DNA of 64,000 nucleotides from Flammeovirgaceae bacterium SG7u.111 (GCA_034044135.1 CP139021.1:3053635-3117634); one strand, 5' to 3'; counted from the first letter of the stretch, positions 7,760 to 17,054 are shown. Notes: generated from the sequence alone by a model not told the origin. Made by a program: numbers and translations.

Positions 7760-7790
7760 GTAACGACGTCACTTAAAGTGACGTCGTTAC
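7760..7790 (-). terminator. Intrinsic terminator of the 241-aa helical gene
   Basis: A perfect inverted repeat, GTAACGACGTCACTT and AAGTGACGTCGTTAC with a single central A, immediately 3' of the minus-strand gene and followed on that strand by TTTTTTACT. The arms share the GTAACG..CGTTAC core seen in the composite repeats. Confidence 0.75.
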
Positions 7791-7795
7791 TGGAA

Positions 7796-8521
7796 TTATG
7801 TAGTCGCCTTAGCCGACTTCGCAGTGCTACTGGCTGGTGCAGGCTTTGGCTCTGGCGTAAGTTCATAGATCACTTTGAACTCTTTGAACCATGCATAGAA
7901 CTCATCTTTTAAAGCCTCCCTTGCTTCGGTGGCGCGAGTGGCGTGTGTCAGCTTTAGGTTCGCCAATTGGTTGTTTTCCACTACCTCATCGGCTAGGTTG
8001 AGCAACTGCTGCATCAATTCGTCATTAATGCTTAGTTTTTTAAACGCATCGTTGATCTCCTTGTCTTCTAGGGCAAAGCCGTAAAACTTGGTGATATAAT
8101 CTATTTTCTCACTCAGTGGATTGGGCCTGTCCCCTTTCAGTTGCAGCTTGTCGTAAATGCCGGGCTGTTCTTTTTGATTAAACACTTTTCTCGCCATTTT
8201 TACATGTCTCATATATTCCTTCTCAAGGTTTTTTAATCCTTGTTTGAAGATGGCAAATTGCTGCTTCTTATCGGCATACTTTTCAGTGCACACCTTTTCC
8301 GCTTTCATTACCTCACCTCCCAAGGCAATCATTTTTTCAATGCTTGCCTTCGTATAGCTTATGCTCTTAGCCCTTTCTAACGAGAGGGGGTCTTTTACCA
8401 CATTGGTAATAAACCGAATGTCTTCTGCCAATAGCTTTTTCCATGTGTTATTGGCTTTTCTTTTTTTTGCTACTTCTTCCGAAATTTCTTTCTGTTCTAT
8501 TGGCTGTGTTTGTTCCGACAT
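7796..8521 (-). CDS. Helical hypothetical protein, 241 aa
   Basis: An all-helical, lysine-rich soluble protein with a Pro/Ala/Ser-rich tail (PEPKPAPASS). It resembles a helical family common in Bacteroidota genomes with a LxLKGxR..L..KIDYITKFY segment (here KLQLKGDRPNPLSEKIDYI) followed by helices; the function of that family is not known to me. No signal peptide or transmembrane segment. Clear ATG start; a 20-bp palindrome lies 87 bp upstream and a strong terminator follows. It is monocistronic. A short fragment matching its 3' end occurs near 7382-7411. Confidence 0.75.
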   Translation of the reverse strand: MSEQTQPIEQKEISEEVAKKRKANNTWKKLLAEDIRFITNVVKDPLSLERAKSISYTKASIEKMIALGGEVMKAEKVCTEKYADKKQQFAIFKQGLKNLEKEYMRHVKMARKVFNQKEQPGIYDKLQLKGDRPNPLSEKIDYITKFYGFALEDKEINDAFKKLSINDELMQQLLNLADEVVENNQLANLKLTHATRATEAREALKDEFYAWFKEFKVIYELTPEPKPAPASSTAKSAKATT

Positions 8522-8607
8522 AATTATTTACTTTTAGTTAGACCATTGGATTTCAAACACTTATAAAACACGCCATTTGCTTTATTCTTGCCTTCTCCAA
8601 AAACCTA

Positions 8608-8667
8608 TTTCTTACATATGTAAGAAAACCGTGTAGATTGCGTTATACGCCCTCCTATGTAAGAAAT
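8608..8667. promoter_or_regulatory. Perfect 20-bp palindrome plus half-site, candidate operator
   Basis: TTTCTTACATATGTAAGAAA at 8608-8627 is a perfect palindrome, and TATGTAAGAAA at 8657-8667 repeats one arm. Both lie upstream of the divergent minus-strand gene starting at 8521. The form is that of a dimeric regulator site; the regulator is not known. Confidence 0.5.
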
Positions 8668-8855
8668 AACCATCTTGCGAAGATTTGACAATGTACATCC
8701 GAAAAAAAACAGGTGCGAGTAGTACAGGATTACACCAAAACAGTACATCAAAAAAATCTCTGGATAACCTATACAAGCAATTATGCCCATTTCATGAAAA
8801 ACAGTGCAAAAAACAAGCGGCTTTCCTTCCGTTTTCTGCGTATTGCCTTATAAAC

Positions 8856-9038
8856 CTTGCGGTTCACGCTTCATTTTGAGCGGAACATGTAATAATCGTT
8901 GCGATTTATTACACGATCAGTGCGGTTTGCATCCTGTTTTATGCCCATATGTAAGCATTTGCCGCCTTTTGGTCGTAAAAATCAGCGGATAACGCTCTAA
9001 ATTTTGCGGTTTACGCAGTAACCGTTGCGGTTAACGCT
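8856..9038 (+). repeat. Cluster of degenerate direct repeats, consensus TTGCGGTTnACGCT
   Basis: Clear copies at 8857-8870, 9004-9016 and 9025-9037, with weaker forms at 8898-8911, 8919-8930 and 8985-8996. Spacing is irregular. The surrounding 8522-9330 spacer has no supported gene. It could be binding sites, an eroded satellite or chance; no replication gene is nearby. Confidence 0.45.
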
Positions 9039-9330
9039 CTATCCGTTCAGCCCACCCTTGCTTTTGCCAAAGATTATTCTCCAAGTGAGGCGGACAGGAT
9101 AAGTAAGGAATGTGGGATATCGTTGGTTTTTGAGGATTTTGTAGCTAGATATTACCATCACATATTTATTGTTGTGTTGTAAGGGTTGTATGGATACTGC
9201 ATGTAAAAAAAGAATCCTAGTTTGTTAAGCTTTAGTATGATGGAAAGAGTCCATAAAATAGCTAATCTGACCGTAATCAACTATGTTTGGACTTGAAGTT
9301 ATTCACTGTAAAACCTTTTGGATGCTAATA

Positions 9331-9432
9331 GCATTTATCACGGTTTAGTTTATACAGGCTTTCTTGGCTTAAAATTTAGTTTAGGCTAAAGCCAATGTCG
9401 TTTATACTTCCAAACGGGGCTTAAAAGCCCCG
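9331..9432 (-). repeat. GGGGCTTTTAAGCCCC repeat, copy 2 (inverted)
   Basis: Reverse-complement relative of 756-857, ending in the palindrome CGGGGCTTTTAAGCCCCG when read on the minus strand and containing TTTAGGCTAAAGCC. It directly precedes the 320-bp multi-hairpin element. Confidence 0.75.
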
Positions 9433-9460
9433 TCTAGTGATTCTTTTTATCAATGGTAAT

Positions 9461-9781
9461 GGGCTTATTTAGATTGACTAAATAACCGTCATTTTTGTAA
9501 AGATATTCAGAGAAAAAACCCTGTAGGGGTTTCATAATTGTAGTAATTAGCATAAACATTCTATCAACCCTGTGAGGGGTTGCAGAAACCTGCATTTTAC
9601 ACAAATTCTGCAACACCTACGGCGTTGTTTTCATCTGCTTGGCCAAATCTACAATATTGGAACCTCTACGAGGTTCTTTTACATCTAATAAAATCTCCAA
9701 ATGGGACAGTTTGCAATGTTGCAGATGGATTACAGGCTACTATCAGACATAATAAATTATGTCGCTTAAAAAGTCAATTTT
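9461..9781 (+). repeat. 320-bp multi-hairpin dispersed element, copy 1
   Basis: About 320 bp matching 46819-47138 in inverted orientation at roughly 90% identity by eye. It holds five palindromes: AAACCCTGTAGGGGTTT, CAACCCTGTGAGGGGTTG, CAACACCTACGGCGTTG, GAACCTCTACGAGGTTC and GACATAATAAATTATGTC, separated by conserved AT-rich linkers such as TTAGCATAAACATTC. The linkers are as conserved as the stems. No transposase is encoded; a ~65-codon ORF inside is judged incidental. Confidence 0.85.
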
Positions 9782-9934
9782 AATCAGCCCGTTGAACAAC
9801 ATCAAATTTGTTCGGCTTTAGCCTAACATTTTTGGTAAGCATTGCTTTTAAAAGTTTCTCACTGAAACAAATCCTTTCGGTGCTAATAAATAATTTTGTT
9901 GTAATCGAAAAACCTCAACTACTAAACACTACAA

Positions 9935-10882
9935 ATGCCCAATCGCAACTACATTTATTCCTTCAAATACGATGTTCATCATACCGAATTATGCAAGTTG
10001 GAATCGAGGCAACTGTTTGATGAAGAAGTAAAGAGCAAATTGCTGTTCTCAAGTACCAAAGTTGATCCTTCTATCAGCCCTTTCATCAAAAAAAGGCTTG
10101 AGATTATGCTATCTGCCAAAGATTACCCTGAACTGGTTGATAGTGTCAAGAACGAGAATATCCACATGGAGGGGTTTAAGGCTGAGTATTTGGTGTTGGA
10201 CGGCGATGCTACAGCGTATAGAGAAAGGCTTCGGAAGTTAAAAGACATAGGCTACAGCATAGAGGGCGAGCCCGATTATTATGCTCCTACCATCACGTAT
10301 TCCATCTGCCATTATGAGAACGTTTGGTACTTTGGAGTGCTTACCAAAAACAATATAGACTGGCATAAGCACAAGAAAAAGCCTTGTTCGTTTAGCAACT
10401 CAATTAGCATGAACATCGCCAAGGCACTGGTAAGCATAGCCTCGAAAGGGAACAAAACTAGCCAGCTTTTAGATGCTTGCTGTGGCGTGGGTACTGTCAT
10501 GTTAGAAGCATGCTTCTCTGGGTTTAGCATAGAAGGATGCGACATCAACAGCAAAGCCTGTGAAGATACAAGGGAAAACCTGGCGTACTATAGCTATACC
10601 GCCAATGTAAACAACTTAGATATCAAAGATCTTGACAAAGAGTACGATGTGGCTATCATTGATCTCCCTTACAATTTGTTTGCTTATTCAAATGATACGA
10701 TTACCTCAAACATCATAGCATCAACAGCGAAGTTATCCCCTCGGGTTGTTATTGTTTCTATTTCGGATATCGAACCCATTATCAAAAAATCGGGGCTTAA
10801 GGTTGCCGACTTCTGCGCTGTTGAAAAAAGAGGGAATGCTAAATTTACCCGGAACATATGGGTGTGCGAAAAGGCAGAGTAG
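9935..10882 (+). CDS. THUMP-type / UPF0020 RNA (guanine-N2) methyltransferase-like protein
   Basis: A 315-residue protein of the Trm11/TrmG10-like group. The N-terminal half is a substrate-recognition region ending in a W-x-K-H-K-K-K-P segment with FSNSISMNIAKALVSIA. The C-terminal Rossmann methyltransferase domain has the SAM motif LLDACCGVGTVMLEA, the acidic EGCDIN loop, and a catalytic-type motif IIDLPYN in place of the usual DPPY. The likely reaction is N2-methylation of guanosine in tRNA; specificity is inferred from family only. Isolated gene after a 1.4-kb repeat-rich spacer. Confidence 0.8.
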   Translation: MPNRNYIYSFKYDVHHTELCKLESRQLFDEEVKSKLLFSSTKVDPSISPFIKKRLEIMLSAKDYPELVDSVKNENIHMEGFKAEYLVLDGDATAYRERLRKLKDIGYSIEGEPDYYAPTITYSICHYENVWYFGVLTKNNIDWHKHKKKPCSFSNSISMNIAKALVSIASKGNKTSQLLDACCGVGTVMLEACFSGFSIEGCDINSKACEDTRENLAYYSYTANVNNLDIKDLDKEYDVAIIDLPYNLFAYSNDTITSNIIASTAKLSPRVVIVSISDIEPIIKKSGLKVADFCAVEKRGNAKFTRNIWVCEKAE

Positions 10883-11066
10883 CACGAATTAAAATAAGAG
10901 AAACAACTTAATAGCTGGAGCCCATAAAGGAGATAAACCAATCATCCATTATTTAATTGCTAAATTACCCAACCTCTCCTTATATTTAGAAGCTACATTT
11001 CAAAACAGCTTCTTAGCATAATGTATTCTTTTCAAATATTTTTGAACCAAAATAACTAAGGTAAAT

Positions 11067-11924
11067 ATGAAACTCACTTTTTTGACCACTTTGTTGGCAC
11101 TTCTCACCTTTACAAACTTTGCACAAACTACCGACACTCTTTACCTCTGGGCTGGGGAAGTGCCTGGAGAGAAAGACGAAAAGCACGCCGCGGTTCAGAC
11201 GGACAATACGGCAAAAAATGTCACTCGATTGACGGATGTTACCAATCCTATTTTGATCGCTTATGAACCAGAAAAGCAAAATGACTCGGGCGCTGCCATT
11301 ATTATCTCCCCAGGTGGTGGATACCATATCTTAGCCATCGACCTTGAAGGGTATGAGATAGCCAAGTGGTTCAATGACCTTGGCTATACGGCTTTTGTGT
11401 TGCAGTATCGGGTGCCCCAAAAGCGAGAGGGGGCATTGAACGATATCCAACGAGCCATTAGGTTGGTGCGAGGGAATACAGATAAATACAATCTCAATCC
11501 TGAGAAGATTGGCGTGTTGGGTTTTTCAGCTGGAGGAAGTTTGAGCGCTAGAGCATCTACCAATTTCATGAAAAACACCTATCCAAAAATAGATGAAATG
11601 GATTCTCTCTCTTGCCGCCCTGATTTCTCTATGCTCATTTATCCTGCTTACCTAGATGACGGGGAAAACCGCAGCCTTAGCCCTGAGTTGACTATTACAG
11701 AAAAGACTCCTCCGTTCTTTCTGTTTGGCACTGCGGATGATAAGTATGGCAATAGCAACCTTGTGATGGCAACAGCCTTACGAGACAACAACATCCCTGT
11801 AGAATTACATTTCCTCCCCAAAGGTGGTCATGGGTACGGAATGCGGCAAGGGAATATTGCCGCAGAAACGTGGCCTGCCTTAGCCGAGAAATGGCTGGAT
11901 GAATTGCTTAAAAATATGGAATAG
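11067..11924 (+). CDS. Secreted alpha/beta-hydrolase (esterase/acetylxylan esterase-like)
   Basis: A 285-residue exported enzyme with a signal peptide (MKLTFLTTLLALLTFTNFAQ). The mature part has the esterase oxyanion motif SPGGGYHIL, nucleophile GFSAGGS, an acid in GTADDKYG and catalytic His in KGGHGYG, giving a complete triad. The layout matches the dienelactone-hydrolase/endo-xylanase-associated esterase group found in polysaccharide-degrading Bacteroidota. It probably removes acyl groups from carbohydrate in the periplasm. ATG start. Confidence 0.88.
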   Translation: MKLTFLTTLLALLTFTNFAQTTDTLYLWAGEVPGEKDEKHAAVQTDNTAKNVTRLTDVTNPILIAYEPEKQNDSGAAIIISPGGGYHILAIDLEGYEIAKWFNDLGYTAFVLQYRVPQKREGALNDIQRAIRLVRGNTDKYNLNPEKIGVLGFSAGGSLSARASTNFMKNTYPKIDEMDSLSCRPDFSMLIYPAYLDDGENRSLSPELTITEKTPPFFLFGTADDKYGNSNLVMATALRDNNIPVELHFLPKGGHGYGMRQGNIAAETWPALAEKWLDELLKNME

Positions 11925-12328
11925 GTGCTTTTGATACCAAGCCCTATAAAGCTTTGGTTTTTAAAAATAAGCTAAAAAAGATTTAGTACATTACAAAAAT
12001 GAAATATCCCTCGGTCTGTGGTTCACAGATCGAAAAGAATGACTCCAGACTGGATGATTCACAATGTTGCCTGTGGACCACAGGCAACGGATGTTTTTTG
12101 TCGTGTATTAAGAAAAAAAGCTATAATTATCAATCAACACAATACTATCTAGTCAATAATTCTTTGGATAAGTTGAGATCGTAAACTATATTTCAGTATA
12201 CGTTAAAAAGCAACTTACTTTATGAAGTAGAAATACTAATGTGGGCAGGCCAGCTCTATGAACATATCTGCCTAGTATCTTGATATTGCTTCTATATTTG
12301 TTGTCATTTATCATCTTACCAAGACTGG
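11925..12328. other. Gene-free spacer with two hairpins
   Basis: Contains CTGTGGTTCACAG (12016-12028) and an 11-bp-arm hairpin at 12066-12088 (GTTGCCTGTGG, one base, CCACAGGCAAC). Neither is followed by a T-run, so they look like extragenic palindromes rather than terminators. A 61-codon ORF here has no supporting features. Confidence 0.5.
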
Positions 12329-14464
12329 ATGTATTACCTATTAATAATAGCTTGTTTGTCTCAATTTGTAATGGTGGGTGTTGTATCCGAAGCCAAACAA
12401 ATAGTCAATGTAGATGATATACAAGTAGCCTTGGAGGTTGGGAAGTTTGTCGAGGTTTATACCGATACTAGCAGAAAGCTATCAATACAAGAAATAATCA
12501 GCCATCCAGCTGGGGACTTTTTCACACCCCATTCTAAAAAAATCATCAATAGAACTGCATCACTATCTGACCTATGGTTGAGGCTTACTTATAGCAACAA
12601 CACTTCCGACGATATGTGGCTAGAGGTAGGCGACCCTTTTTCTGTTTGGGAACTCGCCTGTTATATAATGCCTCCAGGTGAAAAAACTTTGCAACCCCAG
12701 TATGCCATGGGAGCTTTGTTGCCCTCTGATAATAAGTTGTTCCCTTCAAATTATTATTGTATCCCCCTCCCAAAAACACAGGGCAACCTTCCAACAACAG
12801 TTTATATTAAAATTTCTGGTGATTTTCCAATGACCTTGCGCCCTCAATTGATCAGGGAAAGCTTTTTACACATAAAGAGCCACGAAGAATTAGCTATTTT
12901 TTATCTTTTTTTAGGAATTGTTTTAGCTATGCTCTCGTACAATTTTTTTCTGTTCATTTCGACGAGAGATAAAACATATTTAGCTTATGTTTTTTATGTG
13001 TTCTGTACATTGATAATCGTATGTTTCACACAAGGCCACAATATATTTTACTTTCCTTTTTTTTATAAAAAATTAATAGTCTTTACTGCTCCGCAATACT
13101 TGGCGATGACCTTGTTTTTAAATTGTTATTTTGACCTGAGGAAAAATGCAAAACCATTATTCAATTTTATTTGGACATTATCACTAGTATTCATTATAAT
13201 CCTACCTCTCATTAACCTACTTGACTTAATGAATTATGCGAAGCTGCTAAATCTATTCCAGTTAATTTCACCATTTTACTATCTGGTCAACATCTCTATA
13301 GGTATCTATTTTCTGTTAAAAAAATATTTTGGGGCTATTTATTATGTTGTAGGCTGGTCAATTTTATTTCTGTCAATGGCTCTTCATTTCCTGTTGATTA
13401 ATGGCCTTTTGGAATATACTTTTTTCACAAGCAATATCGCCTACATGGGGTTTAGTATAGAGGTTTTAATCTTTGGCTTTGCTTTGGGTAGTAAAATAAG
13501 CAAGCTAAAAGATGAAAACCTCAAAGTCCAACAAGTGAATAATTCAATCCTTAGCGAGCAAAATATAAAACTAGACAAAATGGTTCGGCAAAAAACCAAA
13601 GAGTTGGACGATGCTTTATACGAGTCAAAAGAATTGAATGAAGAATTACAAGTGATGAATGAAGAATTACAAACCTCAAATGAAGAATTGTTTGCTAAGA
13701 ATACGCTGATTTTTAATAAACAATCTAAACTAGAACAGGTGATAAAAAACCTTAAAGAGACTCAAACAAAATTAATCCAATCTGAAAAAATGGCTTCCTT
13801 AGGTATTTTGACTGCGGGAGTAGCACATGAAATAAATAACCCATTGAACTTTATAAAGGGGGCGTATATAGGTCTCAAAACTTATTTTGAAAACCATTTC
13901 ACTCATGAACCAAACAACAAAATAGATAAGTTGCTAAATTATTTGAATATAGGGATAGAACGTACTGTTACTATCGTGCAAAGCTTAAACGAGTTTAGTA
14001 GTAGCAATGAAAAAAGAGAGGAAAATATCGATATCGAACATATACTCAATAATTGCCTTACGATTTTAGGGTACAGAGCAAAGGGGGAAATACGCATTGA
14101 AAAGCACTTTAATCACAATCCAAAGACCCAAATTAATGGGAATAAAGGAGAGCTTCACCAGGTCTTTGTAAATATCATTACCAACTCCATACAAGCAATT
14201 GATAAACAAGGAGTAATCCGCATATCTACCTATGATTCAGATAGCTTTATTGTGATTGAAATAAGTGATACTGGATGTGGGATTAGTAAAGAAAATCTTC
14301 TTAAAGTAACCGACCCTTTTTATACTACCAAAGCCCCGGGTGTGGGAACTGGTTTAGGCATGTCCATCTCCTATAATATCATTAAGGAACACGGGGGCAA
14401 CTTAACGTTCTCCTCGGAACTTGGCAAAGGAACTACAGTAAAAGTAACATTGCCTTTTGACTAA
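12329..14464 (+). CDS. 7TMR-DISM sensor histidine kinase
   Basis: A 711-residue hybrid-free sensor kinase. Order: signal-like N-terminus; extracytoplasmic 7TMR-DISMED2-like beta domain (~30-175); seven hydrophobic segments (~190-400); a long coiled coil with repeated EELQ units (~405-490); HisKA with phospho-acceptor His500 in GVAHEINNPLN; HATPase_c with N box FVNIITNSIQAI, G1 ISDTGCGIS, F/G2 region DPFYTTKAPGVGTGLGMSI. The sensor class is thought to detect carbohydrate or other extracellular ligands. No response regulator is adjacent; the PL6 alginate lyase gene follows 100 bp downstream on the same strand, which suggests, but does not prove, a sugar-related role. Confidence 0.9.
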   Translation: MYYLLIIACLSQFVMVGVVSEAKQIVNVDDIQVALEVGKFVEVYTDTSRKLSIQEIISHPAGDFFTPHSKKIINRTASLSDLWLRLTYSNNTSDDMWLEVGDPFSVWELACYIMPPGEKTLQPQYAMGALLPSDNKLFPSNYYCIPLPKTQGNLPTTVYIKISGDFPMTLRPQLIRESFLHIKSHEELAIFYLFLGIVLAMLSYNFFLFISTRDKTYLAYVFYVFCTLIIVCFTQGHNIFYFPFFYKKLIVFTAPQYLAMTLFLNCYFDLRKNAKPLFNFIWTLSLVFIIILPLINLLDLMNYAKLLNLFQLISPFYYLVNISIGIYFLLKKYFGAIYYVVGWSILFLSMALHFLLINGLLEYTFFTSNIAYMGFSIEVLIFGFALGSKISKLKDENLKVQQVNNSILSEQNIKLDKMVRQKTKELDDALYESKELNEELQVMNEELQTSNEELFAKNTLIFNKQSKLEQVIKNLKETQTKLIQSEKMASLGILTAGVAHEINNPLNFIKGAYIGLKTYFENHFTHEPNNKIDKLLNYLNIGIERTVTIVQSLNEFSSSNEKREENIDIEHILNNCLTILGYRAKGEIRIEKHFNHNPKTQINGNKGELHQVFVNIITNSIQAIDKQGVIRISTYDSDSFIVIEISDTGCGISKENLLKVTDPFYTTKAPGVGTGLGMSISYNIIKEHGGNLTFSSELGKGTTVKVTLPFD

Positions 14465-14563
14465 AGCACCTCAAGGTATGTCAAAAAATTACTGTTTCCA
14501 GTAGTTTGGGCAATTAACATTTGTAGGTTAAATTACAGTTTGATCATAAAGAATCACACAACG

Positions 14564-16873
14564 ATGAACAACCGACTAGTTTTTCTATTATTCATTATTT
14601 CACTTTTATCTTGTGCCGAATCTTCCATTAAACCCACAATTCAGGTTAGCAATTCTGAAGAATTGACCAAAGCAATACTTAATGCCAAGCCCGGTGATGA
14701 AATTATAATGGCAAATGGGGATTGGGATGATATTAGTATCCGGTTCAGTGGAAAAGGAACTAAACAAAAGCCTATTACCTTAAGGGCTGAAACGTTAGGA
14801 GGGGTGATTGTCCAGGGCAAATCTGATCTCAAATTGAGTGGAGAATACCTTGTTGTAGATGGGTTGGTTTTTACTAATGGGTATTCTACTTCACGAGCTA
14901 CTATTGAGTTTGCCATAAAAGATTCGGTAGCGAATTACTGCCAGGTAACTAATTGCGTAATAAAGGATTTCAACAAGCCTCAGCGAAATATGACAGACCT
15001 TTGGGTGCTGTTCAAAGGAAGGCATAATCAATTGAGCCACTGCTATATTGCTGGAAAATCTAATCGTGGACCAACTGTCCGTGTGGACTTGGCGGGAAAT
15101 GAAAGTATAAATAACCATCATAAAATAATCTACAACCATTTTGGTCCAAGACCACCTAAGGGAGGTCCTAGTGCTGAGACAATCCAACTGGGGAACAGCT
15201 TCACCTCTATGGCGCCCAGCTATACTTTGGTAGCCCATAACCTTTTTGATAGGTGTAATGGTGAGGTTGAAGTGATCTCTAGCAAAACCAATTTCAACGA
15301 ATTCAGGAATAATGTGTTCTACAAAAGCGAAGGGTCGCTGGTTACCAGACATGGGAATTACTGTATTGTTGATGGCAACTATTTTATAGGCGATGATAAG
15401 TCCGAACATATGGGAGGTGTCAGGTTAATTGGCACTGGCCATTGGGTGACAAACAATTATTTTTATAACCTTAAGGGAAAAATATTCAGGAGCCCTTTGG
15501 CAGTAATGAACGGGATACCAAAATCGCCACTTAACCGCTACCTTCAGGTAACCGATGTGGTAATTGCGCATAATTCATGGGTCAACTGTGTTTCTCCGCT
15601 ACAGTTTGGAGTTGGATCCAATATAGACGAAAAAGAAGTTTTACCAGCTTCTGAAATTAGGTCTGCCAGACCAATCCGTACTGTTTTTGCCAACAACTTA
15701 ATCTATAACAATACAGGTGATAGCCTACCAATAGTTGCTCATGACCAGCTAGATGGAATTGACTTCAAGAGTAATATTATCAATAATCAGGGAGTGGGAT
15801 TTGACCCTATCGACGGACTAATGCCTAAACCCTTTGAACTTACCAAGTTGGAAGAGAATGTGTGGGTTCCCGAAGCTTTACCTAAAATTGAGTTATATGT
15901 TGGGTTTGAGTTTGACCAAATCTCAAAAGATCTGTTCGGTACTTCGAGAACTGCTCATAATACTGTTGGTGCTATAAATGGGAGACCGAGTGCCAAACCT
16001 GAAATAATGCAATCAGACAAATATGGCCCGGATTGGTACATTCCAACTCCTCCCTCTGGTGAGCCGCAAACACACTCTGTCACAACTCCTCAGGAACTGA
16101 CCGAAGCGGTTTCCGCAGCAAAAGATGGTGATATTATCGAGTTAGAAGGAGGCACCTTCGAGGTTGGCAACTCTTTAAAGATTGATAAAACCTTAACTAT
16201 TCAGTCGAAAGATTTAAATAACAAGTCTACTATTTTGTATGTGGGAGAAGTACAAACGCCTGCTTTTGAGATGAACCCTAAAGGCCAACTGATTCTCAAG
16301 GGGATAGGCTTGAAGGGGGAAAAGACACAATATGCATTTGCTAGTCTGAAAAGCAACATGTCTAGCCTGTACAATCTTTCTGTAATTGATTGTGAAGTAA
16401 GCAATTTCGACTTCTTGCTTAAGGCTTACAAATACTCTTTTGCCGAGCATTTGACGTTTAAAGGTTCGGTCTTTAAAAACAGCAATAATGGTCTTGAGTT
16501 GTCTGAAGAAACCGATGACAAAGGAGAGTACAATGCTGAAAATATCGTAATTGAAAATTGTCATTTTGAAAGAATTGACAAAAATGTAGTCGATTACTAC
16601 AGAGGAGGTTATGATGAGTCTACTATAGGTGGTAACTTATCCATCACTAATAGTACATTTTCAAATTGTGGTAGTAAAGAAGAAAATGGAATATTGCTCA
16701 ATACCTATGGGATAATAAATGTAGATATTTCTGGAAATAAGTTCCTAGACAACAAAGTAAAACTTGTTGCCCAACTGTGGGGGGCAAAAAACAACTCCCA
16801 TTCTAACAACGAAATTATTAATTCTGGAAAGATATTGGTTGAGCATAATTTAAAGCTTAATTTGCTTTACTAA
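14564..16873 (+). CDS. PL6-family alginate lyase lipoprotein
   Basis: A 769-residue two-domain beta-helix lyase. The lipobox LLFIISLLSC anchors it to a membrane. The N-terminal parallel beta-helix has the PL6 active-site spacing of AlyGC-type enzymes: calcium ligands Glu234 and Glu236, catalytic Lys241 (EVEVISSK) and Arg262 (TRHG), with Lys-to-Arg distance 21. The second half (from ~residue 505) is a further right-handed beta-helix with its own start repeat (TTPQELTEAVSAAKDGDIIE). The family cleaves alginate by beta-elimination, often releasing from poly-guluronate or poly-MG. ATG at 14564 is preferred to an upstream TTG because the signal peptide begins there. Confidence 0.92.
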   Translation: MNNRLVFLLFIISLLSCAESSIKPTIQVSNSEELTKAILNAKPGDEIIMANGDWDDISIRFSGKGTKQKPITLRAETLGGVIVQGKSDLKLSGEYLVVDGLVFTNGYSTSRATIEFAIKDSVANYCQVTNCVIKDFNKPQRNMTDLWVLFKGRHNQLSHCYIAGKSNRGPTVRVDLAGNESINNHHKIIYNHFGPRPPKGGPSAETIQLGNSFTSMAPSYTLVAHNLFDRCNGEVEVISSKTNFNEFRNNVFYKSEGSLVTRHGNYCIVDGNYFIGDDKSEHMGGVRLIGTGHWVTNNYFYNLKGKIFRSPLAVMNGIPKSPLNRYLQVTDVVIAHNSWVNCVSPLQFGVGSNIDEKEVLPASEIRSARPIRTVFANNLIYNNTGDSLPIVAHDQLDGIDFKSNIINNQGVGFDPIDGLMPKPFELTKLEENVWVPEALPKIELYVGFEFDQISKDLFGTSRTAHNTVGAINGRPSAKPEIMQSDKYGPDWYIPTPPSGEPQTHSVTTPQELTEAVSAAKDGDIIELEGGTFEVGNSLKIDKTLTIQSKDLNNKSTILYVGEVQTPAFEMNPKGQLILKGIGLKGEKTQYAFASLKSNMSSLYNLSVIDCEVSNFDFLLKAYKYSFAEHLTFKGSVFKNSNNGLELSEETDDKGEYNAENIVIENCHFERIDKNVVDYYRGGYDESTIGGNLSITNSTFSNCGSKEENGILLNTYGIINVDISGNKFLDNKVKLVAQLWGAKNNSHSNNEIINSGKILVEHNLKLNLLY

Positions 16874-17036
16874 GAAGCTGTTTGGAAATATATCTTCAAA
16901 ATCCTTATATGCTTCTTTTGGCGCATAATTTCGTTAAAACCTTCGCACGTAGCGCTGCTATGCTTGTCGGTTTCACCTCATTCTACATCCAAAATAAGCG
17001 ATAACAATTTTTGAATTTAATTCCCAAACAGCTTCT
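16873..17036. mobile_element. MITE-like 160-bp element with terminal inverted repeats
   Basis: Bounded by AGAAGCTGTTTGG at 16873-16885 and the inverse CCAAACAGCTTCT at 17024-17036, with similarity extending inward (AAT..ATCTTCAAAAT versus AATT..ATTCAAAAAT). It contains no transposase ORF. It abuts the stop codon of the PL6 lyase gene. A possible collapsed relative (AGAAGCT..AGCTTCT) lies at 10987-11014. Confidence 0.6.
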
Positions 17037-17054
17037 AAATCAAGAGGAATTATC

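Noticed and set aside
8856-9038. Iterons of a replication origin
   Set aside because: No replication initiator gene is nearby and the repeats are irregular; kept only as a degenerate repeat cluster.
9580-9783. Roughly 65-codon ORF inside the 320-bp element, with a similar ORF at 46831-47019
   Set aside because: The similarity follows from the nucleotide repeat itself; palindromes and linkers are equally conserved, and no domain or start signal supports translation.
11999-12184. 61-codon ORF after the esterase gene
   Set aside because: It overlaps two palindromes and has no recognisable protein features.
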